Source of the DNA: Synanceia verrucosa
Lineage: Eukaryota; Chordata; Actinopteri; Perciformes; Synanceiidae
Assembly (NCBI GenBank): GCA_029721515.1
Contig: CM056563.1
Location: forward strand, 13,705,454 to 13,769,453
Reading direction: 5' to 3'
Length of the DNA: 64,000 nt
Part shown: positions 1-8,209 of the stretch, piece after piece
Numbering within the stretch: the first letter of the stretch is position 1
Layout of the letters: every line of letters begins with the position of its first letter
Position numbers and translations under genes: made by a program
The notes under the pieces: model-generated
The model's database searches: none
Seen by the model: the letters and a program-made list of their open reading frames with translations, nothing else
What the model was told of the DNA's origin: nothing

Positions 1-262
1 CTGTAGCCTGTCTGATCCAGGCCATATGGGAGCCAGCAAAGTTAAACCCAGAGGCTGTACAGGTCAATCTGTGGGATTCTCCAGGTGTTTTAATCACTGG
101 TTCAGATTCTGTCAGAGTCTGACCATCAACACCTGTCAAGAGGATAAACAACATTACGTGAAATAAGCTGTTGACAAAATACATGTAATGTAAAATTAAG
201 TGAGAACCTTCACCTGTCCAGCAGATGGTTAAAAGCAGCAGTCCTGTCCTATAGTCCATCAT
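1..262 (-). CDS. IGHV segment, cut by the left window edge (V-a)
   Basis: Immunoglobulin heavy-chain variable segment, antigen-binding half of a B-cell receptor after V(D)J joining. The leader exon is 214-262: ATG at 262-260, a second ATG directly after it, hydrophobic core around LLLLTICW, donor GT at 213-212. An 81-nt intron follows. The V exon runs from 132 (acceptor AG at 134-133) down to base 1, covering FR1, CDR1 and the start of FR2 (reads to ...MAWIRQAT). The FR1 cysteine context is LTCTAS. FR3 and the recombination signal are outside the window. Bases 1-345 are nearly identical to 2228-2573, with one A-run indel in the leader intron, so this is a very recent duplicate of the next segment. 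A variant octamer lies at 328-335. Confidence 0.9.
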   Translation of the reverse strand, partial: MMDYRTGLLLLTICWTGEGSHLILHYMYFVNSLFHVMLFILLTGVDGQTLTESEPVIKTPGESHRLTCTASGFNFAGSHMAWIRQAT

Positions 263-327
263 GTTAAACTGTGTGTCCACTGTTCTCTGTCCTCCTCTCT
301 GCAGTCACATTAGTAGAGGAGGAAGAG

Positions 328-335
328 TTTTGCAT
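328..335 (-). promoter_or_regulatory. Variant octamer of V-a promoter
   Basis: The minus strand reads ATGCAAAA, one mismatch to the immunoglobulin octamer ATGCAAAT, about 65 bp upstream of the leader ATG. The same variant sits at the same distance upstream of the two paralogs (2556-2563, 6604-6611). OCT1/OCT2 binding is inferred from the family. Confidence 0.6.
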
Positions 336-345
336 TGACTCCTCC

Positions 346-809
346 TTTTAGAGTGAAGAGTGTCCTCTGTTCAACCTTTTATCAAAATGTATTTCCTTGT
401 GACCTGTTTCTTCAAATAAACCCAGACATTTCCCAACAATTCGACAAATTCATTTCCTTAGCAGAAACAGTGGATCAGCAAATTGTTACTGTTTGTGAAT
501 AAATGCTATTTTATTTTAAGGGTGTCAGTATATGTAGTATATAATCACCTTGTGGGTCTGGTTTGAGATGCAAACATCTCATGGGTCCAAAAATATTTTT
601 TTTTCTTTTTAACAATGTTGAGATTTTTTTGCCAAAGTGATAAGAACTGCATTTCTTGCATTTGTCTCGAGGAAAACAACGTCAGTTGTGTTTTGGCTTT
701 TAGCTTCTTCACTAAACAAGTTCAATGTTTGGCAAAACATAAATTTAAAGTCATTCAGGTTTTGTTGTGGGAATATATTCAGCTGATGTAACAGAGAACT
801 AATGAAATC
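346..809. other. Intergenic sequence without recognised gene
   Basis: AT-rich spacer between V-a and the orphan leader relic. Homology to the V-b upstream flank stops near base 345. I see no V exon, recombination signal or long reading frame here. Confidence 0.6.
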
Positions 810-1040
810 ATTAGTGGTCTGAGGGCTCCTCCTCTGGTGGCTTCAAGTCATTCTGTAAAAGAAGAACAGCTGGCTTTGACTAAATCCAGAGAGACTCACA
901 TCCAGCTGCCAACAGCAGCAGCAGAGCTGCACAGAACATGGTTTATGTTGAAAGTGATGAGATGTGAGGTCACTGACAGCCTGATGTGATGTCTTTATAG
1001 CTAAGTAACAAGGAAGGAAGGTCACTGAGTTTGCAAATAA
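810..1040 (-). pseudogene. Orphan IGHV leader exon with promoter, V exon missing
   Basis: A leader exon is recognisable at 900-939: ATG at 939-937, frame MFCAALLLLLAAG, then a GTGAGT donor at 899-894. It matches the V-e leader (7464-7506, MFSVVVLLLLAAGS) with the same splice phase and one codon fewer. Upstream are TATAAA (minus strand, 999-994) and an octamer variant ATTTGCAA (1038-1031), spaced as in V-e. No V exon follows: within about 55 bp the sequence becomes a 36-nt block (810-845) identical to 4171-4206, the flank beyond the V-d recombination signal. This is a V gene that lost its V exon by deletion or rearrangement. Confidence 0.7.
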
Positions 1041-1998
1041 TCATGGGGCATCAATGTTGGTCTGATTGGAGCCAAAATAAGAATATGTTCAGAGTTATTA
1101 TACTTGCAGTGTTTAAATACCTCTGGTGTACGCATGATACTTTAATTTAACAACACAGTCAAAGATTTTTGAAATTGTTTCAGACATTTACAGGAATGAA
1201 ACAACCCTTGACTTTGCTTTTACGCTAAACTATTCATGTATAGATGATAATAATTGAATGAACCATTATGGAAAACACATTCATTTAAAATCACTGTTAC
1301 AATAGCAATGATGATGTGTACCCATGGAAGCAAAATCAGCAGCCACCAAGAATATTGCATTTTATAAGCCATGTTTGTAATGTGTTTAGTGTGCTTCAAA
1401 CACAGCAGCACAGATCTAATCACTGCACTTATTTATTTATAAATGTATTTGTTGACTTCCTGTATTTGCTGCAAACAGAAATCTAGTAATAGAAGCCAGG
1501 TTTATATAAATTATATGAAAACGTATTGTAAATTTATTCTCTCCATCTTTTCTTTGGCTAATTATTTATATTATTGTTTCATAAAATGTGAATGTGAAAA
1601 ACCTTTCTGTTTAAAGTATTAAGTTATAGTTGCGTGTCACTCAGTTTGGACCGATGAGGATGAATCTAAATGTCTCCTTTTGGTAACAGGACGGACAAAC
1701 TTGTCACTGACACTTTTATAAAAAAAAAAAAAAAAAACTGCAACATTATTTTTGACTCTCAGATGATGACTCTCTTTTGATTCCCCATATTTTATGTTTT
1801 TATTTGTAGAAATGTAAAATATTTAGAGTCATTTAATCCCACCAACCAGACTGTTGTGATGAACAAGTGATGTTTATTGTAATATTTTCACATTTATTTA
1901 CATACAACACTTTCATTTGTTAAGGACAATGGTTAAATTGTTCCTAAGAAATATTTGTGAAATTCATACTTATTCCATCACTTATTCTATCAGCCCAG
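1041..1998. other. Intergenic AT-rich sequence with a possible leader relic
   Basis: No intact gene. On the minus strand around 1376-1335 the frame MAYKMQYSWWLLILL resembles the V-d leader start (MAYRKLTLLVAALF) and shares nucleotides such as agcagccaccaaga and ataagccatgtt. No framework sequence follows, so at most this is a decayed leader. A 17-A run lies near 1720. Block homology to the 6041 region starts at about 1998. Confidence 0.4.
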
Positions 1999-2014
1999 TA
2001 ACAGTGAGACTGTA

Positions 2015-2053
2015 GGATTTTGTGCAGCTGCTCCATCAGCTCCAGTCACTGTG
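2015..2053 (-). other. V recombination signal (23-bp spacer) of V-b
   Basis: On the minus strand: heptamer CACAGTG (2053-2047, consensus), 23-nt spacer (2046-2024), nonamer ACAAAATCC (2023-2015, one mismatch to ACAAAAACC). The 23-bp spacer is the class expected for IGHV and directs RAG joining to 12-spacer D segments. Confidence 0.93.
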
Positions 2054-2490
2054 GCTCTCGAGCACAATAATAAACAGCAGAATCTTCAGTCTTCAGACTG
2101 TTCATCTGCAGATACACCTGCTGTCTGTTGTTGTCTCTGGAGATGGTGAACCGGCCCTGAACTGACTGAGAGTAGTAGACGTCAGCACTATTATGTCTGA
2201 TCCACGCGATCCACTCCAGTCCTTTTCCTGTAGCCTGTCTGATCCAGGCCATATGGGAGCCAGCAAAGTTAAACCCAGAGGCTGTACAGGTCAATCTGTG
2301 GGATTCTCCAGGTGTTTTAATCACTGGTTCAGATTCTGTCAGAGTCTGACCATCAACACCTGTCAAGAGGATAAACAACATTACGTGAAATAAGCTGTTG
2401 ACAAAAATACATGTAATGTAAAATTAAGTGAGAACCTTCACCTGTCCAGCAGATGGTTAAAAGCAGCAGTCCTGTCCTATAGTCCATCAT
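2054..2490 (-). CDS. IGHV segment, intact (V-b)
   Basis: Complete germline V segment. The leader exon is 2442-2490 (two tandem ATGs, hydrophobic LLLLTICW core). The 82-nt intron has donor GT at 2441-2440 and acceptor AG at 2361-2360. The V exon is 2054-2359 (306 nt). It has every V-domain landmark: FR1 Cys in LTCTAS, FR2 WIRQATGKGLEWIA, CDR2 WIRHNSADV, FR3 RFTISRDNNRQQVYLQMN, and the end DSAVYYCAREPQ. No stop or frameshift. A 23-bp-spacer recombination signal follows at 2015-2053. It is nearly identical to V-a, and its framework is identical to V-c while the CDRs differ. WIRQ and YYCAR favour IGHV over light-chain or T-cell-receptor V. Confidence 0.95.
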
Positions 2491-2555
2491 GTTAAACTGT
2501 GTGTCCACTGTTCTCTGTCCTCCTCTCTGCAGTCACATTAGTAGAGGAGGAAGAG

Positions 2556-2563
2556 TTTTGCAT
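2556..2563 (-). promoter_or_regulatory. Variant octamer of V-b promoter
   Basis: ATGCAAAA on the minus strand, 66 bp upstream of the leader ATG. Same sequence and spacing as in V-a and V-c. Confidence 0.6.
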
Positions 2564-2839
2564 TGACTCCTCCTCACAGTTTTGTCTGGTGAAAATGGAA
2601 TATGAATGAGTCCTGTGATTGACTGGCTTGACTGATCTCAGATGTGTTCCACCTCTTACCCATATCACTAAATGAATTTTATTTTTCTTTCAGTCTGCAC
2701 TTTAAAGGCTTACCTTTAACCATGGTTCAAATAAATTAGTCTTCATTCCCTCTCTATATCTCATCTTGATTCCTCTCTCCTCATCATCGTCAGATTACAG
2801 TTCAATCAGCATTAACAAATGCATCTTTACCATGGCTGC

Positions 2840-3320
2840 TCAATGCATTCATCCTGTCTTGTTCATCCTTCACACACTCCCCCCTGTAATATCATCCATC
2901 ATTTTCTCTACTTCTACATCGATGATTTCCACCTCTACACATCCACTAAATCTGTCATCACTTCAACTGTCTCCCTTACTAGAAGTAATTGGTGGATGCA
3001 ACTCAAGCTGCTCCACTCTTTCCCACATTTACACATCCATATGTCTTTAAGCTTGTAATCTTGACACTGACTTCTCATTTAAACACCATGCAGATTTCAT
3101 CACTAAAACTGCCTTTTTCCATTCATAAAACATGGCTATCTCAGCTCTTCTCACTCCTTCTGCTGCTGAAACTCGAATCTGTGCCATCAACACATCCATA
3201 CTCAACTCAACTTGCACTATTTTTATTAATGGGACACCTTCAAAAGTCCTTAATTGACTTCACTTTATCCAGAACTTTGCTGCTATCCATAAGCACATAG
3301 TCCTCCCTGACTAGACCCTA
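2840..3320 (+). mobile_element. Decayed LINE reverse-transcriptase fragment
   Basis: Broken frames resemble the C-terminal half of a fish non-LTR retrotransposon reverse transcriptase. One contains FYIDDFHLYTSTKS, like the YADDTQLY catalytic box with an altered first residues. Another contains LLTPSAAETRICAINTS followed by FINGTPSKVLN and FIQNFAA, like the SAAE...ITSRLDYCN...GTPSKVLNRLQ segment of L2/Rex-type elements. Several stops and frameshifts interrupt it, so it is inactive. The clade is inferred from remembered motifs only. Confidence 0.6.
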
Positions 3321-3383
3321 TATTGTTGAATTACTTGAGATGTTATACATACACTGATGCATCAGTGTTTGCAGTTTCATAGT

Positions 3384-4133
3384 ACACTAAGAGGCTTTAT
3401 TGGGCGACTTCACTTGGTATGATACTGAACATGAATGAACAAAAGCAACAATAGAAAAATGAATCGACATGGATTACAAATGTCAGTATCTTGTGTGATC
3501 GTCGTGGCATAGACATGATGAGCATTGATTTCGGCCACTGGAATCGCTTCCCACTCTTCCAAGAGTGCAGTACGGAGATCAGCAACCGTCACCGGCAGTG
3601 GGATACGACGCCGTACACGGCGATCCAGATTGTTCCAAAAGTGTTCAATCGGATTCATATCCGGGGAATAAGTCGGCCAGTCCATAACCTGCACATTATG
3701 TCTGTGCATAACATGCCTGCAGGCGTGAGAGTGCATCTGTGGACGCCAAAATGGCTGGCTACCCTCGCTTCGGTCATTCTGGATCTCAGCATACCAATGG
3801 CCTGCTCCCTCATGTTTGCTGCTAAGCGTGGCATGGTGACCGTCTGTGACAGCTTGCATTTTTCCTCCAGGTTTTTAAAGCTTTGACCAGTTGAGCTCAA
3901 ATCACCAAAAGAACTCATTGAAAGCTTTCAAACAATGTCCTAACGAATCACACATGCAAAAACAGGGATTGGTACCGTCTGCCACGTTAATTTATTGTTT
4001 GAGCTGAAAAATGTGGCTCCATAGCTTCAACAGCCACGAGTGGTAGTAAACAAAACATTCTTTTGTATACAAAGTAGTTGTATCCAATTTTATTTTACAT
4101 TGACTTTGTTGCGTTTTTAATGCCTCTTAGTAT
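3384..4133 (-). mobile_element. Internally deleted Tc1/mariner-like element
   Basis: Both ends carry a short inverted repeat ACTAAGAGGC (left from 3387; right, reversed, 4131-4122), flanked by TA dinucleotides as Tc1/mariner insertions are. The element is about 750 bp, versus the usual 1.3-1.7 kb. The minus strand encodes a helix-turn-helix start (MPRLAANMREQAIGMLRSRM, then ASHFGVHRCTLT, about 3845-3745). In another frame lies the transposase C-terminal region with YSPDMNPIEHFWNNLDRRV (about 3690-3630). The middle, including the second DNA-binding motif and first catalytic aspartate, is missing, so it is non-autonomous. Confidence 0.8.
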
Positions 4134-4231
4134 ATTTTATAATTTTTAACACTGAGCTGCAGCTGAACTCATTAGTGGTCTGAGGGCTCCTCCTCTGGTG
4201 GCTTCATGCTACAAGTGTTCAGCCACTGAGG

Positions 4232-4270
4232 GGTTTTTGTTCAGATCTACTGATGGTTTGTGTTATTGTG
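4232..4270 (-). other. V recombination signal (23-bp spacer) of V-d
   Basis: Minus strand heptamer CACAATA (4270-4264; first four positions consensus, two mismatches), 23-nt spacer, perfect nonamer ACAAAAACC (4240-4232). The heptamer is weaker than in V-b and V-c, so recombination may be less frequent; that is inference. Confidence 0.9.
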
Positions 4271-4628
4271 GCTCTCTGGCACAGTAATACACTGCAGAGT
4301 CTTCGGTCTTCAGACTGTTCATCTGTAGGTAGACTTCACTACTGGAGTCATCTCTGGAGATGGTGAATCTGCCCTGGACTGACTGGGAGTAATAGATAGG
4401 TCTACTATCTGTGTGTATGAAAGCGATCCACTCCAGTCCTTTTCCAGGAGCCTGTCTGATCCAGTTCCAAACTGAGCTTCCAAAACTAAATCCAGATGTT
4501 GTGCAAGTAAGTCTGTGGGATTCACCAGGTCTTCTAACTGTCGGTTCAGACTCTGTTATAGTCTGACCTTCAGCACCAGTCAAAGCAAACAGAGCAGCCA
4601 CCAAGAGTGTTAGCTTTCTGTAAGCCAT
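4271..4628 (-). CDS. IGHV segment with unsplit leader (V-d)
   Basis: Germline V segment whose leader and V region are one continuous frame. ATG at 4628-4626 begins MAYRKLTLLVAALFALTGAE, a good signal peptide, followed directly by mature GQTITESEPTV. Landmarks: LTCTTSGFSF, WIRQAPGKGLEWIAF, RFTISRDDSSSEVYLQMN, DSAVYYCAREPQ. No stop; a recombination signal follows at 4232-4270. Where relatives have an intron acceptor (TTGACAG|GTG) this copy has TTGACTGGTG, so the acceptor AG is lost and the former intron end is translated as leader. A GTG six bases upstream of the ATG is in frame but is not needed as a start. No clean octamer is seen; TTTAAAG near 4668-4674 may be TATA-like. Confidence 0.88.
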
Positions 4629-4699
4629 GTTCACACTGTGCTCACGTCTTCAGACCCATAAGTTCCTCTTTAAATCTGAGCTAAACTGGATCCCTTGTG

Positions 4700-5865
4700 A
4701 GAATTTGTTTACAGTGAGCTCCACCTGCTTTAAATCTCCTTTTAAAGTCAAATTCAAGGCTGTGAACATGCAGCGTATCCATATCACCGTTCAATAATCT
4801 TCATCCAGACCACCCCAAAACATAGTAAAGTAAGACTTCTGAACTTCTGATTTTTCTTTCATTGATGATCCACCTAATTTGTTCTTCTGAAATTTGACTC
4901 AGATAAGTTACATCAAGGCTTCATAATTGTTACATTTTAAAATTCTGAAAATTTGGACTCTCCAGTAAAAATCAATATAATCAAATTGATTTTTATCAGG
5001 AATGCAGATCAAACTCTGCTGTTAAATAAATGTAGCATGAGTGAAAATCACCAACTTCTCCTTGTGTTTTTAACACAACCTCGTTGGTTGTGGTGAATGC
5101 ACTTATACTCTCATGGAAAGTTAAGGTAAGTTATGTTATTTGACACCCAGCGGCTCCAATAAACTGTTTGAATCACCATCTATGAGAGCACTGTGTCGAT
5201 CATGTAGTCTGTTCATCGTGTTGACACAGAACAATATTTATAGAAAGTTATTACCCAGGTTTATTTTTATTTTATTCTATTTCTATTCTATTTCTATTTT
5301 TTCTATTTTTTTTTCATTTTTATTGATATTGACCCTCATGTAATGTTTTTTTTAGTGTGGCTGTTTGAAGCTATGGTCGGATAGAAAAAACTTGGATGAA
5401 ATTAACAAGTAATTAACTACTTTGGAAGTAAAACAGTTTTGAGAAATATAAAACAGTAATTGCTGTAGTGCAGAGAAAAATGTCTGCTAGTGATGTGTAT
5501 GAAAGTGTTTATTATATCACAGTGAAGACGAGTAAACATAATTGTTTACAACTTGAACAGTTGGGTGTGCAACTAAAAACAGTGTGAATATCTGTTTATT
5601 CTCTAAATCCATAAAATCCAAATTTGCAGTACTCTCTACAATGAGTTGCAGATCTCAGGTTAGACAACTGACAAAACAATTGAACTACACAAATGCTGTT
5701 TACTGTTCTGCTGCTCTCGTTTTAATGCAGCTCTGCATTTAGTATAATATGATTTCTGTTCACACCTCTGTTCAGAAATACTTTTCTAATCAAACATTAG
5801 TGGCTCTCACAAAGTGTTTGTTGTAACTTTTTCTCAACCATCATCATTTGTATTATTTTTTTGTG
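4700..5865. other. Intergenic AT-rich sequence
   Basis: Low-complexity AT-rich DNA between V-d and V-c. It includes a pyrimidine-rich TTTTATTCTATTTC-type stretch near 5260-5320. No V remnant, RNA gene or conserved frame was recognised. Confidence 0.5.
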
Positions 5866-5867
5866 AC

Positions 5868-5965
5868 AAGAAGAAGAAGATTTCCTTTTATTGATCCCTC
5901 AATGAGGGGAAATTACATTTTCACTCTGTTAGTATATATTATTTCTGTTATTACACACACATTCC
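5868..5965. repeat. LINE/SINE-tail-like repeat piece
   Basis: Contains GAAGAAGAAGATTTCC followed by TTTATTGATCCCTCAATGAG and GGGGAAATTAC, then an ACACAC stretch. A related motif occurs inverted near 11735-11755 (CCCCTATGGAGGGATAAATA). I recall this motif as a common interspersed tail in fish genomes; the family name cannot be settled here. Confidence 0.5.
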
Positions 5966-6057
5966 CAGTCCACGTCATTATAGACTGCGTTACTACTGCC
6001 CCAAATAAGGAAATAACAAGGATATTAATCAATAATTGTGGTAACAGTGAGACTGTA

Positions 6058-6096
6058 GGATTTTGTGCAGCTGCTCCATCAACTCCAGTCACTGTG
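6058..6096 (-). other. V recombination signal (23-bp spacer) of V-c
   Basis: Heptamer CACAGTG (6096-6090), 23-nt spacer, nonamer ACAAAATCC (6066-6058). Nearly the same as the V-b signal, including most of the spacer. Confidence 0.93.
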
Positions 6097-6531
6097 GCTG
6101 TCGAGCACAATAATAAACAGCAGAATCTTCAGTCTTCAGACTGTTCATCTGCAGATACACCTGCTGTCTGTTGTTGTCTCTGGAGATGGTGAACCGGCCC
6201 TGAACTGACTGAGAGTAGTAGATCTCAGCACTATCGTATCTGATCCACGAGATCCACTCCAGTCCTTTTCCTGTAGCCTGTCTGATCCAGGCCATCCAGT
6301 AGCTACCAAAGTTAAACCCAGAGGCTGTACAGGTCAATCTGTGGGATTCTCCAGGTGTTTTAATCACTGGTTCAGATTCTGTCAGAGTCTGACCATCAAC
6401 ACCTGTCAAGATAAAAAAAGGATCAAGTAAACTGGTGATCCATTTAAAATGATGTTAGATTAAGGTGAGTGAGAACCTTCACCTGTCCAGCAGATGGTTA
6501 AAAGCAGCAGTCCTGTCCTATAGTCCATCAT
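6097..6531 (-). CDS. IGHV segment, intact (V-c)
   Basis: Complete germline V segment. Leader exon 6483-6531 (ATG at 6531-6529), 80-nt intron (donor GT 6482-6481, acceptor AG 6404-6403), V exon 6097-6402 (306 nt). Landmarks: LTCTASGFNF, CDR1 GSYW, FR2 MAWIRQATGKGLEWIS, CDR2 WIRYDSAEI, RFTISRDNNRQQVYLQMN, YYCARQPQ. No stop. Leader exon and frameworks match V-b base for base; all 13 differences in the V exon fall in or beside CDR1, CDR2 and the CDR3 end. The leader intron, in contrast, differs substantially from V-b. Variant octamer at 6604-6611, recombination signal at 6058-6096. Confidence 0.95.
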
Positions 6532-6603
6532 GTTAAACTGTGTGTCCACTGTTCTCTGTCCTCCTCTCTGCAGTCACATTAGTAGAGGAGGAAGATATCT
6601 CAG

Positions 6604-6611
6604 TTTTGCAT
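6604..6611 (-). promoter_or_regulatory. Variant octamer of V-c promoter
   Basis: ATGCAAAA on the minus strand, 73 bp upstream of the leader ATG. The extra distance relative to V-b comes from an inserted TATCTCAG-like stretch at 6595-6603. Confidence 0.6.
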
Positions 6612-6624
6612 TGACTCCTCCTCA

Positions 6625-7043
6625 CAGGAAGAAGTGAACCAGGTTAGATTAGTGGAGACACTTGTGGACACTTTTATGTTAATCTATGTCTTCCAATATG
6701 AAAAAACATTTTGTTGTTTTCCATAAAGGCTGAATGATGGGAGGCAGCATGTATAGGTTTGGGGATTTTGATCACTGGAATATGTGATTACTGAATGACA
6801 CAGAATATTACCCTGATTTACAATCTGTAAGAGAATGTGATCATTCCTTTTAAGAAAAATCTCAGTTCAAGTCTTATTCGCAAGTCTTATAACAGAAAAA
6901 TACAAACACATTTCAACATAAACAGTCAAAATCATCTGTGCAGGCTTTTTTTGTATTCAGTGGTCATACTACTTTATTGTCATCATATTTTAGGTCTCCT
7001 ACTGCCCCCTGTTGATCTTTGTAAAAAAAAAAAAATTCTTCAT
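6625..7043. other. Intergenic sequence between V-c and V-e
   Basis: AT-rich spacer with an A-run at 7023-7034. No V remnant, recombination signal or RNA gene seen. Confidence 0.5.
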
Positions 7044-7082
7044 GGTTTTTGTATGGCTTTTCAGGTTACTTTAGTCAGTGTG
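7044..7082 (-). other. V recombination signal (23-bp spacer) of V-e
   Basis: Heptamer CACACTG (7082-7076, one mismatch), 23-nt spacer, perfect nonamer ACAAAAACC (7052-7044). Confidence 0.93.
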
Positions 7083-7506
7083 GCTCTCTGGCACAGTAAT
7101 ACACTGCAGAGTCTTCAGGCTGCACATTCTGTCCGTTCAGAGTCACTGTTTTGCTGGAAGAGTCTAAGTCGATGCTGAACTTGTTCTTCAGTGAATCTTT
7201 ATAATGTGAAGCTCCAGTATATTTCATTCCAATCCACTCCAGTCCTTTCCCTGCAGGCTGTCTGATCCAAGCTGTGTAATAGCTGCTCAGAGCATAAGAG
7301 ACCTGACAGGTGATGGTCAGACGTTGACCTGGCTGCACAGTCACAGAGGCTGGCTGAGTCAGCTGTTCACACTTCACACCTGTGGAGGAAAACATGTTGA
7401 ACTCAGTGAATCAGTGTAAGAAGAGTCAGTGTGCTGTGATGCTGCTGCCTCAGTGAGACTCACAGGATCCAGCAGCCAGCAGCAGCAGCACAACTACAGA
7501 GAACAT
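7083..7506 (-). CDS. IGHV segment of a second subgroup (V-e)
   Basis: Complete V segment unlike V-a to V-d. Leader exon 7464-7506 (ATG 7506-7504, MFSVVVLLLLAAGS), donor GTGAGT at 7463-7458; acceptor AG 7381-7380; V exon 7083-7379 (297 nt). Mature start is about VKCEQLTQPASVTVQPGQ. Landmarks: LTITCQVSYALSSYYT, AWIRQPAGKGLEWIG, a short CDR2 (MKYTGASH), FR3 KNKFSIDLDSSSKTVTLNGQ, end DSAVYYCAREPH. No stop. TATAAA (7578-7573) and a variant octamer ATGCAAAG (7606-7599) lie upstream. The orphan leader at 810-1040 is of this subgroup. Confidence 0.94.
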
Positions 7507-7572
7507 GATGTTGATATTGAAGTGATGGCAGCTTCTCTTCCTCTGAGGAGACTCACAGCATCATATCAGCTC

Positions 7573-7606
7573 TTTATAGTGGACTGTGAGGAAGTTCACT
7601 TTGCAT
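7573..7606 (-). promoter_or_regulatory. V-e promoter: TATA box and octamer variant
   Basis: Minus strand TATAAA at 7578-7573 and ATGCAAAG at 7606-7599, roughly 67-100 bp upstream of the leader ATG. The same pair and order occur at the orphan leader (999-994 and 1038-1031). Confidence 0.7.
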
Positions 7607-7609
7607 AGA

Positions 7610-8170
7610 GAAGGACACTGACAGGCTATAAAAGAGGGATGAACTCCTCTGTTACAAGTCGGCAAAGCTTGATCATTTATTTTTGATGCATGAAAGAAGG
7701 TGTATTTATTATTTCCATTTTTTTATAAGACAAGTATGTTCACATTCAGATTAGTAAAAAACTGTATCACAGATTCCTCTAATAACCCAGTGTCATCAAC
7801 AAATTGGTTTGCTGTAAATAGTCACACACTGATGATTGGAGTTGAACTTGATGGACCATCTTTTTGGAGGAGGAAATGCATAACATACCTTTATTAGCTG
7901 TCTTTTTAATTTATGTCCTTTTAATCATTTATTTAGTTTGTTCTTTTCAGTTGAAACATAACAGAAAATGCTTCACATCTGCCTTACAAAATAACAGGTG
8001 GGAATATTGTTAACCATTTTGTAGAGACCATAAAAAAGAGGAAGTCACAAACCACAACCTGCTGTTGCTTTCACATTGTTATGTGTCGCAACGATGCCAA
8101 ACTGGTTTGTCATAATATGTTCGATTTAATATCTTTTGCTTCCCCCTGTTGGTGAAAATAAGTTGTTTGA
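7610..8170. other. Intergenic sequence between V-e and V-f
   Basis: AT-rich spacer. Nothing recognisable as a gene, RNA or V relic. Confidence 0.5.
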
Positions 8171-8209
8171 GGTTTTAGTAAAGCCTCTGTGCTTCTTTTA
8201 ATCAGTGTG
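8171..8209 (-). other. V recombination signal (23-bp spacer) of V-f
   Basis: Heptamer CACACTG (8209-8203), 23-nt spacer, nonamer ACTAAAACC (8179-8171, one mismatch). The heptamer overlaps a CA run, so an alternative CACACAC two bases earlier is possible, but only CACACTG gives a 23-nt spacer. Confidence 0.88.

Noticed and set aside
4271..4628. Processed (retrotransposed) V pseudogene
   Set aside because: It is followed by a recombination signal at the correct position, has no poly(A) tail, and its leader aligns with intron sequence of its relatives, so it is a germline V gene that lost splicing.
5848..6192. 114-aa plus-strand frame over the V-c region
   Set aside because: Antisense of the V-c exon end joined to repeat sequence; no independent evidence for a gene.
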